64,000 nucleotides of DNA from Erythrobacter sp. NAP1 (GCF_000152865.1 NZ_CH672390.1:3079468-3143467), one strand, 5' to 3'. Positions 44,239 to 55,166 are shown, counted from the stretch's first letter. The notes: generated by a model from the letters alone, not told the origin. Program-made: numbers and translations.

Positions 44239-46263
44239 ATGAATACCCCCCTGCGTCTTGCCGCTTCCGCCATCGCTCTTTCGTCCGCCTTCCCCGCCTT
44301 TGCGCAGGCCGGGCAGGACGATGAAGACGAAGGCACGCAGATTGTCGTGACCGGCGAAGGACTTGAGCCGGCGCTCTCGAACATCGTCTATTCGACGATA
44401 GAGCTCGACCGCGAGGCCATCACATCGACCGGTTCGGGGCGCCTCGACGACGTGCTAGCCAATGTCGCAGGCTTCCAGCAATTTCGCCGCTCGGACAGCC
44501 GTTCGTCGAACCCGACCGCGCAAGGCGTGACCTTGCGGGCACTGAGCGGCAACGCGACCAGCCGCGCCCTCGTGCTGCTCGACGGCGTTCCGATTGCCGA
44601 TCCGTTCTTTGGCTATATTCCGCTTTCCGCGATTGCGCCCGAGACGCTTGGCAATATTCGCGTGACGCGCGGCGGCGGTTCGGGGCCGTTCGGTTCGGGC
44701 GCGCTTGCAGGGACAATTGAACTGGAAAGCGCCGGGCTTGGCACGATCGACGGGGTCAATGCGAGCCTGCTTGCCAATGATCGCGGCGCTACCGAGGCGA
44801 CCGGCATCGTTGCGGGCAAACTGGGTAGCGGCTTCGCGGTTGCAAGTGGACGCTGGGATCGGGGCAAAGGCTTCTTCACCGCTCCCGAAAGCCAGCGCGT
44901 CCCTGCCAGTGCGCGCGCGGCCTTCGACAGTTGGAACGTGGGTCTGCGCGGAGTTGCGCCGCTAAGCCCGGATGTCGAATTGCAGGCGCGCGTTAGCCTA
45001 TTCGACGATCAGCGCACGCTGCGCTTCGACGGGGCCGATTCAACCCATGAGGGTCAGGACGCAAGCATCCGTATCGTCGGGCGCGGAGACTGGGGCTTCG
45101 ACGCGCTTGCCTACGTCCAGGCGCGCAACTTTTCTAATGTCATCATCTCATCGACCCGCTTCACCCGCGTCCTCGATCAGCGCAACACGCCCTCGACCGG
45201 AATCGGCGGCAAGTTTGAGATCCGCCCGCCGATCGCAGAGGGTCACGACCTGCGCGTGGGTGCCGATTATCGCCGCGCCGATGGCGAGCTGTTCGAGGAC
45301 GCTTTCAGCGCCTTCACCGGCGCGCTTCGCGAGAGCCGCAATGCAGGCGGAGTGAACAGTAATCTTGGCTTTTTCGTCGAGGACGACTGGTCGATTGGAC
45401 CTGTAGTGCTGACCGGAGGCCTGCGCGCTGATCACACGCGGATCGAAAACGGCTTCTTCCGCGCAGTCGATGCCAATGGCGCGCTGGTCAGCGAAGTGGT
45501 GGCACCTGACCGCTCCGACTGGGCGCTCAGTTGGCGTGCGGGCGCGTCCTTCTACGCGACGCGCCGCCTCGACCTTCGCGCCGCGGCGTATACCGGGCTG
45601 CGGCTGCCGACCTTGAATGAGCTTTACCGGCCTTTCGTGGTTTTCCCGGTCGTGACGCAGGCAAACGCCGCGCTTGAGAATGAGCGGCTGGAAGGCTTCG
45701 AGATCGGCCTCAACTGGCAACCGGTGAATGAACTGGTCATCTCGCTCACCGCTTTCGACAACGAGGTCGAGAACGCGATTGCCAATGTGACCCTCGCCCC
45801 GAACCTTCGCCAGCGCCAGAACCTGCCCGCCATCGAGGCGCAGGGTATCGAAGGAGCCGTGGTGCTTCGGCTGGGCGAAGTGAGTTTCGACGCGTCGCTC
45901 GCTTACACCGATGCCGAGATCGCCGGAGACGGCACGTCGGCTGCACTCGACGGCAACCGCCCACCGCAAACGCCCGAATTCGCCGCTTCCGCCACCTTGG
46001 CATGGGAGCCGGTGGAAGGCTGGCGGCTCGCAGGCACGGTGCGCCACGTCAGCTCTCAGTTCGAGGACGATCAGGAAACCGACCTGCTTCCGGCGGCGAC
46101 GACGCTCAATCTGTTCGCTCAAATTCCGATCAAGGGTGAGTTGTCGCTGGTCGCGCGAGCCGAGAACCTCCTCGACGAAACCATCGTCACCCGCAACGCT
46201 GGCGGTGCGATTGACCTCGGCGTACCGCGCACGTTCTGGTTTGGCGTGCGGCTTGGATTGTGA
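44239..46263 (+). CDS. TonB-dependent receptor
   Basis: A 674-aa outer-membrane receptor with signal peptide (about 1-22, ending AFAQ), TonB box-like TQIVVTG (about 33-39), plug (about 45-165, SRALVLLDGVPIADPF) and a 22-strand-size barrel ending in LGL. The length fits vitamin- or metal-type receptors (BtuB-like). The ligand is unknown. It diverges from the monooxygenase gene with 131 bp between them, and another TonB receptor gene follows. Confidence 0.92.
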   Translation: MNTPLRLAASAIALSSAFPAFAQAGQDDEDEGTQIVVTGEGLEPALSNIVYSTIELDREAITSTGSGRLDDVLANVAGFQQFRRSDSRSSNPTAQGVTLRALSGNATSRALVLLDGVPIADPFFGYIPLSAIAPETLGNIRVTRGGGSGPFGSGALAGTIELESAGLGTIDGVNASLLANDRGATEATGIVAGKLGSGFAVASGRWDRGKGFFTAPESQRVPASARAAFDSWNVGLRGVAPLSPDVELQARVSLFDDQRTLRFDGADSTHEGQDASIRIVGRGDWGFDALAYVQARNFSNVIISSTRFTRVLDQRNTPSTGIGGKFEIRPPIAEGHDLRVGADYRRADGELFEDAFSAFTGALRESRNAGGVNSNLGFFVEDDWSIGPVVLTGGLRADHTRIENGFFRAVDANGALVSEVVAPDRSDWALSWRAGASFYATRRLDLRAAAYTGLRLPTLNELYRPFVVFPVVTQANAALENERLEGFEIGLNWQPVNELVISLTAFDNEVENAIANVTLAPNLRQRQNLPAIEAQGIEGAVVLRLGEVSFDASLAYTDAEIAGDGTSAALDGNRPPQTPEFAASATLAWEPVEGWRLAGTVRHVSSQFEDDQETDLLPAATTLNLFAQIPIKGELSLVARAENLLDETIVTRNAGGAIDLGVPRTFWFGVRLGL

Positions 46264-46310
46264 GTCTTTTGCCGCGCTGCGGGAAAGATTCGTTCACATT
46301 TGCTCCTTTT

Positions 46311-46336
46311 TGCTGCAATTTATGCTGCACTGCAGC
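46311..46336. promoter_or_regulatory. Repeated TGCTGCA motif before the third TonB receptor
   Basis: TGCTGCA occurs at 46311-46317 and 46323-46329, 12 bp apart. The second copy is part of a dyad GCTGCA-C-TGCAGC (46324-46336). The position 138 bp before the start codon suits an operator; no regulator gene is adjacent. Confidence 0.3.
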
Positions 46337-46474
46337 GCAAACTGTGACATATCTACAACTCTTTCCAAGGAACCCGCCTCCACGACTTGGCAGGCCGAAA
46401 AGCGCTGATAGTCTCGCGAGTTGGAGTTGAACCACACCGGCCAACAAGTCGGGTGGTAGAGGAGAGAGAAGTCT

Positions 46475-48982
46475 ATGACACGTAAGCTCGCAGCCTACGC
46501 TGCTGGCCTGATGGCCTGCAGTTCATTCACCGCACCCGCATTTGCTCAGGACAATGAGACGCAAGCAGAGCCATCGCCTGCGGCTAATGACCGGGTGATT
46601 ATTGTGACGGCAACGCGTCGTGCACAGGATATTCAGGACGTTCCAATTGCCGTGACTGCTGCGACGCAGGAGCAGCTCGACCGGCAGGGCGTCGTCAACG
46701 TCCAGAACATCACGCAGGTCAGCCCTAGCTTCTCGACCTCGCAGGCACAGATCGCTTCGGGTACGGTTGTGCTGCGTATTCGCGGTGTCGGTACGACTTC
46801 CAACAACATCGGCTTCGAAAGTGCGGTCGGTATCTTCATCGACGGCGCTTACCAGTCGCGCCCTGGCGTCGCGCTGAGCGAATTTGTCGACATCGAGCGG
46901 GTCGAAGTGCTGCGCGGTCCGCAGGGCACTCTGTTCGGTCGCAACACGTCGGCTGGTGCTCTCAACATTACGACGAACCGCCCTGACGTAACCGAGTTTG
47001 GCGGCTTCGCAAACGCGACCTACGGTAACTTTGATCTCATCAATGTTCAGGGCGCGATCAACGTGCCGGTGGTCGAAGATACACTCGCGCTGCGCCTGAC
47101 CGGCGCATATCGTGAGCGCGATGGCTTCATCGACATTCTCGATCCCAACGGAAACGAGATCGGCGAATCCGGCCTGATTGACCAGCACCTTGTCCGCGCT
47201 CAATTGGGCTACGAGGGTGAAAGCGGCGTCACTGCACGCTTCATTTTCGATTACTCGGCGAACAACAACCAGTGCTGCTCGCCCATCGAGCTGCTTGCTG
47301 CGCAGAACGAATCCAACGGCGTTTTCGCAGCAGTGGGCCTTGGCCCGCGCGGTCGCCAGGTGCAGCCCTTCGTGGCGCGCGATCAGTTCGACACGTCCAC
47401 AATGCAGGACGCAATGGATGACCGCACCGTCACCGCCAACCGTGTGCCGATGTCAGACGTCGAGCAGTGGGGTGTCACCGGTGAGATCCAGGTCCCTCTC
47501 AGCGATGCTGTCGACCTGATCTATATCGGTTCATATCGCGATTATCAGTCGAACGAGAACTATGACACCGACTTCACCGGCGTCGACTTCTTCGACGTGG
47601 ATGATCTTCGCACCGAAATTCAGACGATGACCCACGAACTTCGCATTCAGGGCGAAGCATTCGATGGCCGTCTCGACTGGCTGATCGGTGGTTTCTATTC
47701 CGATGAGGACATCAGCGCGGTCACCGACTTCTCGCTCGGCGAGGATACCGATGCGCTTTATGGCGCGTTCGCTGGCGGGGCGCTTGGCCCGGCACCGATC
47801 CAGTTGCTCACCGGTGTCAATCCGGCTGGCACGACGGCAACGAACCGCTACGATCAGCAAGCGGAAAGCTTCTCGGTCTTCACCCACAACGTGCTCGAAG
47901 TGACCGACGGGCTGAGCTTTACGCTGGGCCTGCGTTATTCGGACGAGAAGAAAGAAGGCGGCTACACGCAGATCGCTTCGAACAACCCGGCCTGCTTGAA
48001 CGGTGTGGCGGCGCTGAACGCTGGGCTTATTCCGGCAGCCGCCGTTCCTGTTGTCATCGGACTTGGCTGCTTCGGCTTCACCGCTCCGGCGATTGGCACA
48101 GCAACCCTGCCGCTGCCGCAGGAATATCAGGCTACCTTCAAAGACGAAGAACTGATCTACACCGGTAAGATTAGCTACGAGTTCGAGGCTCCGATCACGG
48201 CCTATGCAAGCTTTACGCACGGCTACAAGGCAGGTGGTATCAACCTCGACGTGACCGCAGCAATCGGCGGCGCGGATCCGACCTTCGAATCCGAGGAAGT
48301 CGACGCCTACGAACTCGGCATCAAGGCGCAGTTCCTCGATGATGCAGTGACCGCAAACATCGCAATCTTCCGCGAGGAATTCGACAACCTGCAGATCCTC
48401 GAGTTCACCGGCGCAGCATTCCAGACGTTCAACGTGCCGGAAGCTGTCAGTCAGGGTTTCGAACTGGAATCGGTGGTCCGTCCGGATGAGAACCTGACCA
48501 TCAATCTTGGTCTGACCTATACCGACGCGTCCTATCCGGATGATTGTGCAGGCAATGTGACCTTTGCGCAGGTTACTGAACTGTGCGGCAATGACCTGAC
48601 CAACGCTCCGGACGTAGTCGCCATCGTTGGTGCTACCTATGAGCGTGACCTGGGCGACAATCTGCAGTGGTTCCTCAACGGCCAGGTCCGCACGGAGAGC
48701 GATCGTCGCACTTCGACGCAGGCATCCAACCCAGGTTCGAACGGCGCTCAGCTGCTTCCGTTCGATGTTCAGGACGGCAACACCATGATTAGCATGCGCG
48801 CTGGTATCGGTGCCCAGGACAAGAGCTGGACGCTGGAAGCATGGGCGGTGAACCTCACCAACGAGATCACTCGCAACGTGACCTTCAACACCACGCTTCG
48901 TGCAAGCCCGGGCTTCTCGGCCCGTTCGGCCTTCATCGCCGAGCCGCGCACCTACGGCGTGACGCTGCGTACCGAATTCTGA
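46475..48982 (+). CDS. TonB-dependent receptor (large sphingomonad type)
   Basis: An 835-aa outer-membrane receptor: signal peptide (about 1-25), TonB box-like IIVTATRR, plug (about 50-165) with QDVPIAVTAAT and VEVLRGPQGTLFGRNTSAG, then the barrel ending VTLRTEF. These plug motifs are common to the large sphingomonad receptor group used for hydrophobic or aromatic compounds and steroids, but the ligand is unknown. GAGGAGAGAG precedes ATG 46475. It heads the catabolic region, ending at a bidirectional terminator. Confidence 0.93.
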   Translation: MTRKLAAYAAGLMACSSFTAPAFAQDNETQAEPSPAANDRVIIVTATRRAQDIQDVPIAVTAATQEQLDRQGVVNVQNITQVSPSFSTSQAQIASGTVVLRIRGVGTTSNNIGFESAVGIFIDGAYQSRPGVALSEFVDIERVEVLRGPQGTLFGRNTSAGALNITTNRPDVTEFGGFANATYGNFDLINVQGAINVPVVEDTLALRLTGAYRERDGFIDILDPNGNEIGESGLIDQHLVRAQLGYEGESGVTARFIFDYSANNNQCCSPIELLAAQNESNGVFAAVGLGPRGRQVQPFVARDQFDTSTMQDAMDDRTVTANRVPMSDVEQWGVTGEIQVPLSDAVDLIYIGSYRDYQSNENYDTDFTGVDFFDVDDLRTEIQTMTHELRIQGEAFDGRLDWLIGGFYSDEDISAVTDFSLGEDTDALYGAFAGGALGPAPIQLLTGVNPAGTTATNRYDQQAESFSVFTHNVLEVTDGLSFTLGLRYSDEKKEGGYTQIASNNPACLNGVAALNAGLIPAAAVPVVIGLGCFGFTAPAIGTATLPLPQEYQATFKDEELIYTGKISYEFEAPITAYASFTHGYKAGGINLDVTAAIGGADPTFESEEVDAYELGIKAQFLDDAVTANIAIFREEFDNLQILEFTGAAFQTFNVPEAVSQGFELESVVRPDENLTINLGLTYTDASYPDDCAGNVTFAQVTELCGNDLTNAPDVVAIVGATYERDLGDNLQWFLNGQVRTESDRRTSTQASNPGSNGAQLLPFDVQDGNTMISMRAGIGAQDKSWTLEAWAVNLTNEITRNVTFNTTLRASPGFSARSAFIAEPRTYGVTLRTEF

Positions 48983-49001
48983 TCTGAAGGGATCGGACAC
49001 A

Positions 49002-49037
49002 AAAAAGGGCGGCTCGGGAAACCGGGCCGCCCTTTTT
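49002..49037. terminator. Bidirectional terminator between TonB receptor and acyl-CoA dehydrogenase
   Basis: AAAAAGGGCGGCTCGG pairs with CCGGGCCGCCCTTTTT around a GAAA loop, with a T-run on each strand. It is 19 bp after the receptor stop and 22 bp from the stop of the convergent gene. Confidence 0.9.
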
Positions 49038-49058
49038 GTATGACGCTCTGAGAGCCGA

Positions 49059-50222
<1,164 letters not shown>

Positions 50223-50300
50223 GGTGTGTTCCTCTCTCGTTGAATCCCAAAAGCTACGCAGACCGCCTTCTCCCGGAGGCGGCCTGCACCAGCTTCAAAC

Positions 50301-51062
50301 TTACTTGCCCTTCCAGTTGGGCGCGCGCTTTTCGGCGAAGGCAGCTGCGCCTTCGCGGGCGTCTTCGGACACGAAGACCGGCGCGATGAGCTGGGCCTGT
50401 TTTGTGTAGCGATCTTCCATCGCCCAACCGCGCGATTCCTTGATGATTTGCTTCGACACCCGAACCGCAAGCGGGCCATTTGCAGCGATGCGAGCCGCAA
50501 GCGCCTTCGCTGCGTCGATGGCCGAGCCGTCGGTCACTTCGTTGATCAGGCCAAGCTCGTATGCGCGCGGTGCGTCAATGAAATCACCCGTGAGGGCCAG
50601 CTCCATGGCGATGCGCTCAGGAATCTGATCCGGCAGCATCATCACGCCGCCCGCCGCTGCAACGAGGCCGCGCTTGGCTTCGGGAATGCCGAATTTCGCA
50701 CCAGCGCTTGCCACCACGAGGTCGCAGGCGATCATGAGCTCAAGCCCGCCAGCGAGCGCGTAGCCTTCAACCGCGGCAATCAGCGGCTTGGAAGGAGGTG
50801 CCTGCACAACGCCTCCAAAGCCGCGACCCTCGACCGTCGGGCTCTCTCCGCGAAGGAAGCCCTTGAGGTCCATCCCGGAGCAAAACGTGCCGCCCGCGCC
50901 CGTCAGGATGCCGACGCGCAGGTCGTCTTCGGCATCGAGGCGATCCATGGCCGCAGCAATACCCTCGGCTGCGGCCTTGGTCATGGCGTTCTTGGCTTCG
51001 GGACGGTTGATGGTGACGATCAGGACACCGTCCTGAACTTCGGTCAGTACTTCTTCGGACAC
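50301..51062 (-). CDS. Enoyl-CoA hydratase/isomerase family protein
   Basis: A 253-aa crotonase-fold protein that would hydrate enoyl-CoA. The oxyanion-hole segments TGAGGTFCSGMDL (about 55-67) and AVEGYALAGGLEL, and the catalytic Glu in GIPEAKRGL (about 128-136), are present. The start is GTG 51062, preceded by GGAGAGAGAG on its strand; the longer frame is not family-like. It is transcribed away from the thiolase gene and before the acyl-CoA dehydrogenase gene. Confidence 0.92.
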   Translation of the reverse strand: MSEEVLTEVQDGVLIVTINRPEAKNAMTKAAAEGIAAAMDRLDAEDDLRVGILTGAGGTFCSGMDLKGFLRGESPTVEGRGFGGVVQAPPSKPLIAAVEGYALAGGLELMIACDLVVASAGAKFGIPEAKRGLVAAAGGVMMLPDQIPERIAMELALTGDFIDAPRAYELGLINEVTDGSAIDAAKALAARIAANGPLAVRVSKQIIKESRGWAMEDRYTKQAQLIAPVFVSEDAREGAAAFAEKRAPNWKGK

Positions 51063-51186
51063 AGGCTCTCTCTCCAGTTTCTCGAATCTTGGGATTGCAA
51101 AATGAAACTCATTCTTGTGCAAGGAGTGCAGGGGCTTTACGGATACGTCAACCGGATTATCGGCGAAAACGAGAGAGAGACCCCAA

Positions 51187-52455
51187 ATGGCAGAAGCATA
51201 CATCATCGACGCAGTGCGCACTCCGCGCGGGATCGGCAAGCAGGGCAAGGGCGCTCTAGCTGAACAGCACCCTCAGCATCTCGCTGCGACGGTTCTCAAG
51301 GCGATTGCCGAGCGTAACAGCCTCGACACCTCGACCGTCGATGATGTGATCTGGTCGGTCTCTACGCAGGACGGCATGCAGGGCGGCGACATGGGCCGCA
51401 TGGCTGCACTTGATGCAGGCTATGACATTACCTCTTCGGGTACGACGCTCGATCGGTTCTGCGGCGGCGGCATCACCTCGGTGAACCTTGCAGCTGCGCA
51501 GGTGATGAGCGGCATGGAAGACTGCATTGTCGCAGGCGGTACGGAGATGATGAGCCTCACCGCTGCGATGACCAAAGAGAAGATGCAGGCGGGCATCAAG
51601 CCGATGATGATGGGCAGCTACAACGAGCGCCTTCAGGGCGTTCACCCGCAATCGCACCAGGGAATCTGTGGCGACGCCATTGCCACCATCGAAGGTTTTA
51701 CCCGCGAAGAACTCGACGAGGTTGGCTATCGCTCGCAGCAGCGCGCTGCCGAAGCGATCAGCGAAGGCCGCTTCGACAAGTCGGTGGTTCCCGTGACGCT
51801 CGACGATGGCACGGTGGTGCTCGACCGCGAGGAATATCCGCGCCCGCAGACGACGATGGACGATCTCGCCAAGCTTGAACCAGCTTTTACCAAGATCGCA
51901 GACGTTCCGCTTGATGCGAAGGGCACCACGTTCCGTGGCCTCGTAAACCAGAAGTATCCGGACGTTGAGATTCAGCATTTCCACCATGCGGGCAACAGCT
52001 CGGGCGTGGTCGATGGCGCGGCTGCGGTGCTGGTCTGCTCGAAAGCCTATGCCGAGAAGCACGGCCTCAAGCCGCGGGCTCGCATTGTCGCAACTGCCAA
52101 CATGGGGGATGACCCCACGCTGATGCTCAACGCGCCTGTTCCTGCAGCGAAGAAGGTGCTCGAGAAGGCAGGGATGAGCCTTGACGATATCGACCTATTC
52201 GAAATCAACGAAGCATTCGCCGTGGTTGCTGCGAAATTCGTGCGCGACCTCGAACTCGACTGGGACAAGGTCAACGTCAATGGCGGTTCCATCGCACTTG
52301 GTCACCCGATCGGTGCAACCGGCTCGATCCTGATCGGGACGATGGTCGACGAACTCGAGCGGCGTGACCTCAAGCGCGGCCTTGTGACCATGTGTGCTGC
52401 AGGCGGTATGGCGCCAGCCATCATCATCGAGCGCGTGGACGATTTCGTCGACTGA
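51187..52455 (+). CDS. Acetyl-CoA C-acetyltransferase (thiolase)
   Basis: A 422-aa thiolase that cleaves 3-ketoacyl-CoA or condenses acetyl-CoA. Nucleophile Cys92 is in DRFCGGGITS; NEAFA, GHPIGATG and the second Cys in TMCAAGG complete the active site. ATG 51187 is preceded by GAGAGAGA. The next gene, a thiolase-like protein, starts 9 bp after the stop. With the divergent hydratase and dehydrogenase it makes a near-complete beta-oxidation set; no hydroxyacyl-CoA dehydrogenase is adjacent. Confidence 0.94.
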   Translation: MAEAYIIDAVRTPRGIGKQGKGALAEQHPQHLAATVLKAIAERNSLDTSTVDDVIWSVSTQDGMQGGDMGRMAALDAGYDITSSGTTLDRFCGGGITSVNLAAAQVMSGMEDCIVAGGTEMMSLTAAMTKEKMQAGIKPMMMGSYNERLQGVHPQSHQGICGDAIATIEGFTREELDEVGYRSQQRAAEAISEGRFDKSVVPVTLDDGTVVLDREEYPRPQTTMDDLAKLEPAFTKIADVPLDAKGTTFRGLVNQKYPDVEIQHFHHAGNSSGVVDGAAAVLVCSKAYAEKHGLKPRARIVATANMGDDPTLMLNAPVPAAKKVLEKAGMSLDDIDLFEINEAFAVVAAKFVRDLELDWDKVNVNGGSIALGHPIGATGSILIGTMVDELERRDLKRGLVTMCAAGGMAPAIIIERVDDFVD

Positions 52456-52464
52456 TCCGCAAAG

Positions 52465-53988
52465 ATGGTTCCCGACAACACACCTGTCATCATCGGTGTA
52501 GGGCAGTATTCTGAGCGGGTCGGCGAGCCCGGTTACGAGGCCCTGTCCTACGCCGATCTGAGCGGCCGCGCACTGGCCTCAGCTATCGCCGACTGTACGG
52601 CTGACGGATCGGTGGCGGGGGCAATAGATACCCTTGCTTCGATCCGTGCATTCGAGATGTCGCGACCTGGCAAGGAGCCGCCTTTTGGCGCGCCCGATAA
52701 CATCCCCGGTGCAGTGGCGAGGCGTGTTGGCGCAAGGCCTGAGCGGCTGATCCTCTCGCCAACTGGCGGACAGACCAATCAGCAATATGTCGGCGAATTT
52801 GCGTCGGCCATTGCTGCCTGCGAGAGTGATTGCGCAGTCATTGTCGGATCCGAAGCGATCTCGACTGCCCTCGCTCTGGCAGCAAAGGGAGAAAAGCCGG
52901 ACTGGTCCGAGAAAGCCGGCGGCGAGTTCGAGGATCGCGGCTTCGGCCTCGATGGCATGATGGAGATGGGCCTCTTCGCTCATGGCGCGACCGGCGCGAT
53001 CCCGCTTTACGCCATCGCCGAAAACGCCCGGCGGGCGAAGCTTGGCAAAGGGCTGGAGGAGTATCGCCGCGACATTGGCGAGCTATTCGAACCCTTCACC
53101 AAGATTGCCGCGGCAAACCCGCATTCTGCCGCCCCGGTCGAACGCAGCGCCGAGGAACTTGCCACGGTGACGGATCGCAACCGCATCGTCGCGGAGCCAT
53201 ACGCACGCATGACCGTTGCCCGCGATCAGGTGAACCAGGCAGCGGCAATCGTTATCGCGAGTGCAGGCAAGGCTCGCGAACTCGGCGTGCCCGAAGAGAA
53301 GTGGGTGCATATCCATGCGGTCACTTCCGCGACGGAGCTGGAGCTAAGCGAGCGGCCCGATCTCGCGGCGAACCCTGCTTCGATTGCGTCGGTCGAGCGC
53401 GCTCTTGAACTCGCGGGGAAAGAGATGGCCGACATGCGCTATCTCGATTTCTATTCGTGCTTCTCAATCCCAGTATTCAACCAGTGCGATCACTTTGGCA
53501 TCGCGCATGACGACCCGCGCGGGCTCACGCTCACTGGCGGTCTGCCCTTCTTTGGCGGTGCGGGGAACAACTATTCCGCTCACGCAATCTGCGAAGCGGT
53601 GGAGCGAGTGCGTGTTGACCGAGGCAGCTATGCTCTGGTCGGCGCCAATGGTGGTTGGATGAGCAAGTATGCGACCGGGATCTATTCGGCCGATGCAGCC
53701 GATTGGGGCGCAGAACGGGTGGTGAAGGTTCCCAAGACTGCCAACGGTATAGCCCGCAGCGACCAGCCTTTCGAAAGCGCGACGCTGGAAAGCTACACGA
53801 TCAACCACTCCAAGAGCGGTAGCGATGCTGTCTGGATCGGACGGAATGCAGATGGGGAGAGGGTCGTAGGCAATGCCGACCTCGCCGACGAGGCCACACG
53901 CAGGATCTTCGAGAGCGGCGAACCATTCGGAGCGAAGCTTGCGGTCATCCGCGACGAACGCGGACGCAACATCGCCCGGATCGCCTAG
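52465..53988 (+). CDS. Thiolase-like protein lacking the usual nucleophilic Cys
   Basis: A 507-aa protein with the two-part thiolase fold. Early IIGVGQYSER and VAGAIDTLAS, and late GGLPFFGGAGNNYSAHAI and the ALVGANGGWMSKY, follow the acetyl-CoA acetyltransferase (SCP-x/TLP-like) group. Where normal thiolases have the nucleophilic Cys, this protein reads SPTGGQTNQQYVGEF. It therefore may not catalyse ordinary thiolysis and may act as an acyl-CoA-binding or aldolase-type partner. It overlaps the AhpD-like gene on the other strand by 4 bp. Thiolase-like fold is confident; activity is not. Confidence 0.8.
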   Translation: MVPDNTPVIIGVGQYSERVGEPGYEALSYADLSGRALASAIADCTADGSVAGAIDTLASIRAFEMSRPGKEPPFGAPDNIPGAVARRVGARPERLILSPTGGQTNQQYVGEFASAIAACESDCAVIVGSEAISTALALAAKGEKPDWSEKAGGEFEDRGFGLDGMMEMGLFAHGATGAIPLYAIAENARRAKLGKGLEEYRRDIGELFEPFTKIAAANPHSAAPVERSAEELATVTDRNRIVAEPYARMTVARDQVNQAAAIVIASAGKARELGVPEEKWVHIHAVTSATELELSERPDLAANPASIASVERALELAGKEMADMRYLDFYSCFSIPVFNQCDHFGIAHDDPRGLTLTGGLPFFGGAGNNYSAHAICEAVERVRVDRGSYALVGANGGWMSKYATGIYSADAADWGAERVVKVPKTANGIARSDQPFESATLESYTINHSKSGSDAVWIGRNADGERVVGNADLADEATRRIFESGEPFGAKLAVIRDERGRNIARIA

Positions 53989-54629
53989 TCGTTCTCGCGA
54001 TTGCCACCGAGGAAGTCGAGCGCGTCGAAGCCTTCGGGCGCGGGCACTTCGGTAATGGGATCGTCGCGGTCGTCGAATTCGGTGCGAAGCGCGCGGCTCA
54101 TCATGGCGTGCATCATGTACATCGCGGTCGTGTAGGTGAGCTCGAGGATTTCCTCGTCGGAAAACTCGGCCTTGAGCGCTTCGAATAGCGCATCGGGAAC
54201 CCGGCCGTGATGCGATACCAGCCTGTCCGCGTAGGCAAGGACCATTCTTTCGCGAGCATCGTACAGGTCGCTGGTCTGCCAAACCGGCAGCGCTTCAATC
54301 TTGTCTTCGGGATAAGCAAGGCCGCGTAGCGACTTGCAGTGCTGTGAGAAAACGAACTGGCTTCCGCAAGCCCATCCCGCCCATGTCTGGCCCAACTCGC
54401 GTAGCACCGGGTCAAGCTTGCGAGCAGGATCGCGGTAGTAGGCGAACCCCTGCGCCGCATGTTTGAGCGTAGCCGGCGAGTTCGCAAAAACGGTCCACCA
54501 ATCGCCTGGGGTTCCTGTAGCCGTTCCAGGTTCGGCCACCGGATCGCGATCGCCAAACAGCATCGCATAAAGCGGCAACGCGATCTTCTCGTCGGCCTCG
54601 TCCTTGGGCACCTCTCTCAAGCGCGGCAT
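53985..54629 (-). CDS. Carboxymuconolactone decarboxylase/AhpD-like protein
   Basis: A 214-aa, all-helical protein of the CMD/AhpD superfamily. The active-site-like segment reads WACGSQFVFSQHCKS: Cys88 and His97 are present but the second Cys of the usual CxxC is Gln91, with Cys98 displaced. The AhpD redox couple is therefore not intact. Such proteins occur near sphingomonad catabolic genes. It is followed 3 bp later, upstream in its operon, by a VOC gene. Confidence 0.8.
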   Translation of the reverse strand: MPRLREVPKDEADEKIALPLYAMLFGDRDPVAEPGTATGTPGDWWTVFANSPATLKHAAQGFAYYRDPARKLDPVLRELGQTWAGWACGSQFVFSQHCKSLRGLAYPEDKIEALPVWQTSDLYDARERMVLAYADRLVSHHGRVPDALFEALKAEFSDEEILELTYTTAMYMMHAMMSRALRTEFDDRDDPITEVPAPEGFDALDFLGGNREND

Positions 54630-54632
54630 GCT

Positions 54633-55166
54633 CTACGCCTCCACCCTGTCTGCTGCCGTTGCAGGCTTGTGCGTGATATCGCCGGGACCGAATTGCTTGG
54701 TCGTCGCCGCAAATTCCAACATGATCCCGTTCGGGTCGGTGAAATAAACCGAGCGTACGAATACACCCTCGTGCATCTCGCGCGACATGCCTGCGGGGCT
54801 GTCATCGTGATTGACCACAGTATGTGTGTGCTCGACGCCAGCTTCTTCAAGTCGATCGAGCGCTGCCTCGAGTTCTTCTTCGGCCATGTCGAAAGCGAGA
54901 TGGTTCATCGACCCCACAGCGGTCTTGGCGTCCATAGGAAACTTGCGGACCGACGCGATGCCGGGAGCGGCTGGCGGACCGTCCTCCCACCAGAAAAACG
55001 CAACCGCGCTCCCGCCGCCACAATCGAAGAAGAAGTGCTGTCCGCCGCCCGGCAATTCGACTGTCTTGAACAGCGGCATGTTCAAGACCTGGGTGTAGAA
55101 CTTCGTGGTTTCCTGCATGTCGCGGCAGACAAGCGCGACGTGGTTGATACCCTTGGTCTTGATCAT
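54633..55166 (-). CDS. VOC (glyoxalase/bleomycin resistance/dioxygenase) family protein
   Basis: A 177-aa two-module VOC protein. Possible metal ligands are His9 (NHVAL), His in SMNHLAF and Glu in GIMLEFAA. The substrate is unknown; the setting next to hppD suggests a small oxo or aromatic metabolite. ATG 55166 gives a normal length; the frame is open to 55439 into the hppD gene. It diverges from hppD across the operator at 55267-55291. Confidence 0.82.
   Translation of the reverse strand: MIKTKGINHVALVCRDMQETTKFYTQVLNMPLFKTVELPGGGQHFFFDCGGGSAVAFFWWEDGPPAAPGIASVRKFPMDAKTAVGSMNHLAFDMAEEELEAALDRLEEAGVEHTHTVVNHDDSPAGMSREMHEGVFVRSVYFTDPNGIMLEFAATTKQFGPGDITHKPATAADRVEA

Noticed and set aside
47531..49000. 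489-codon antisense frame over the third TonB receptor gene
   Set aside because: Shadow of a real gene; no protein-like domain and it crosses the terminator-proximal 3' end.
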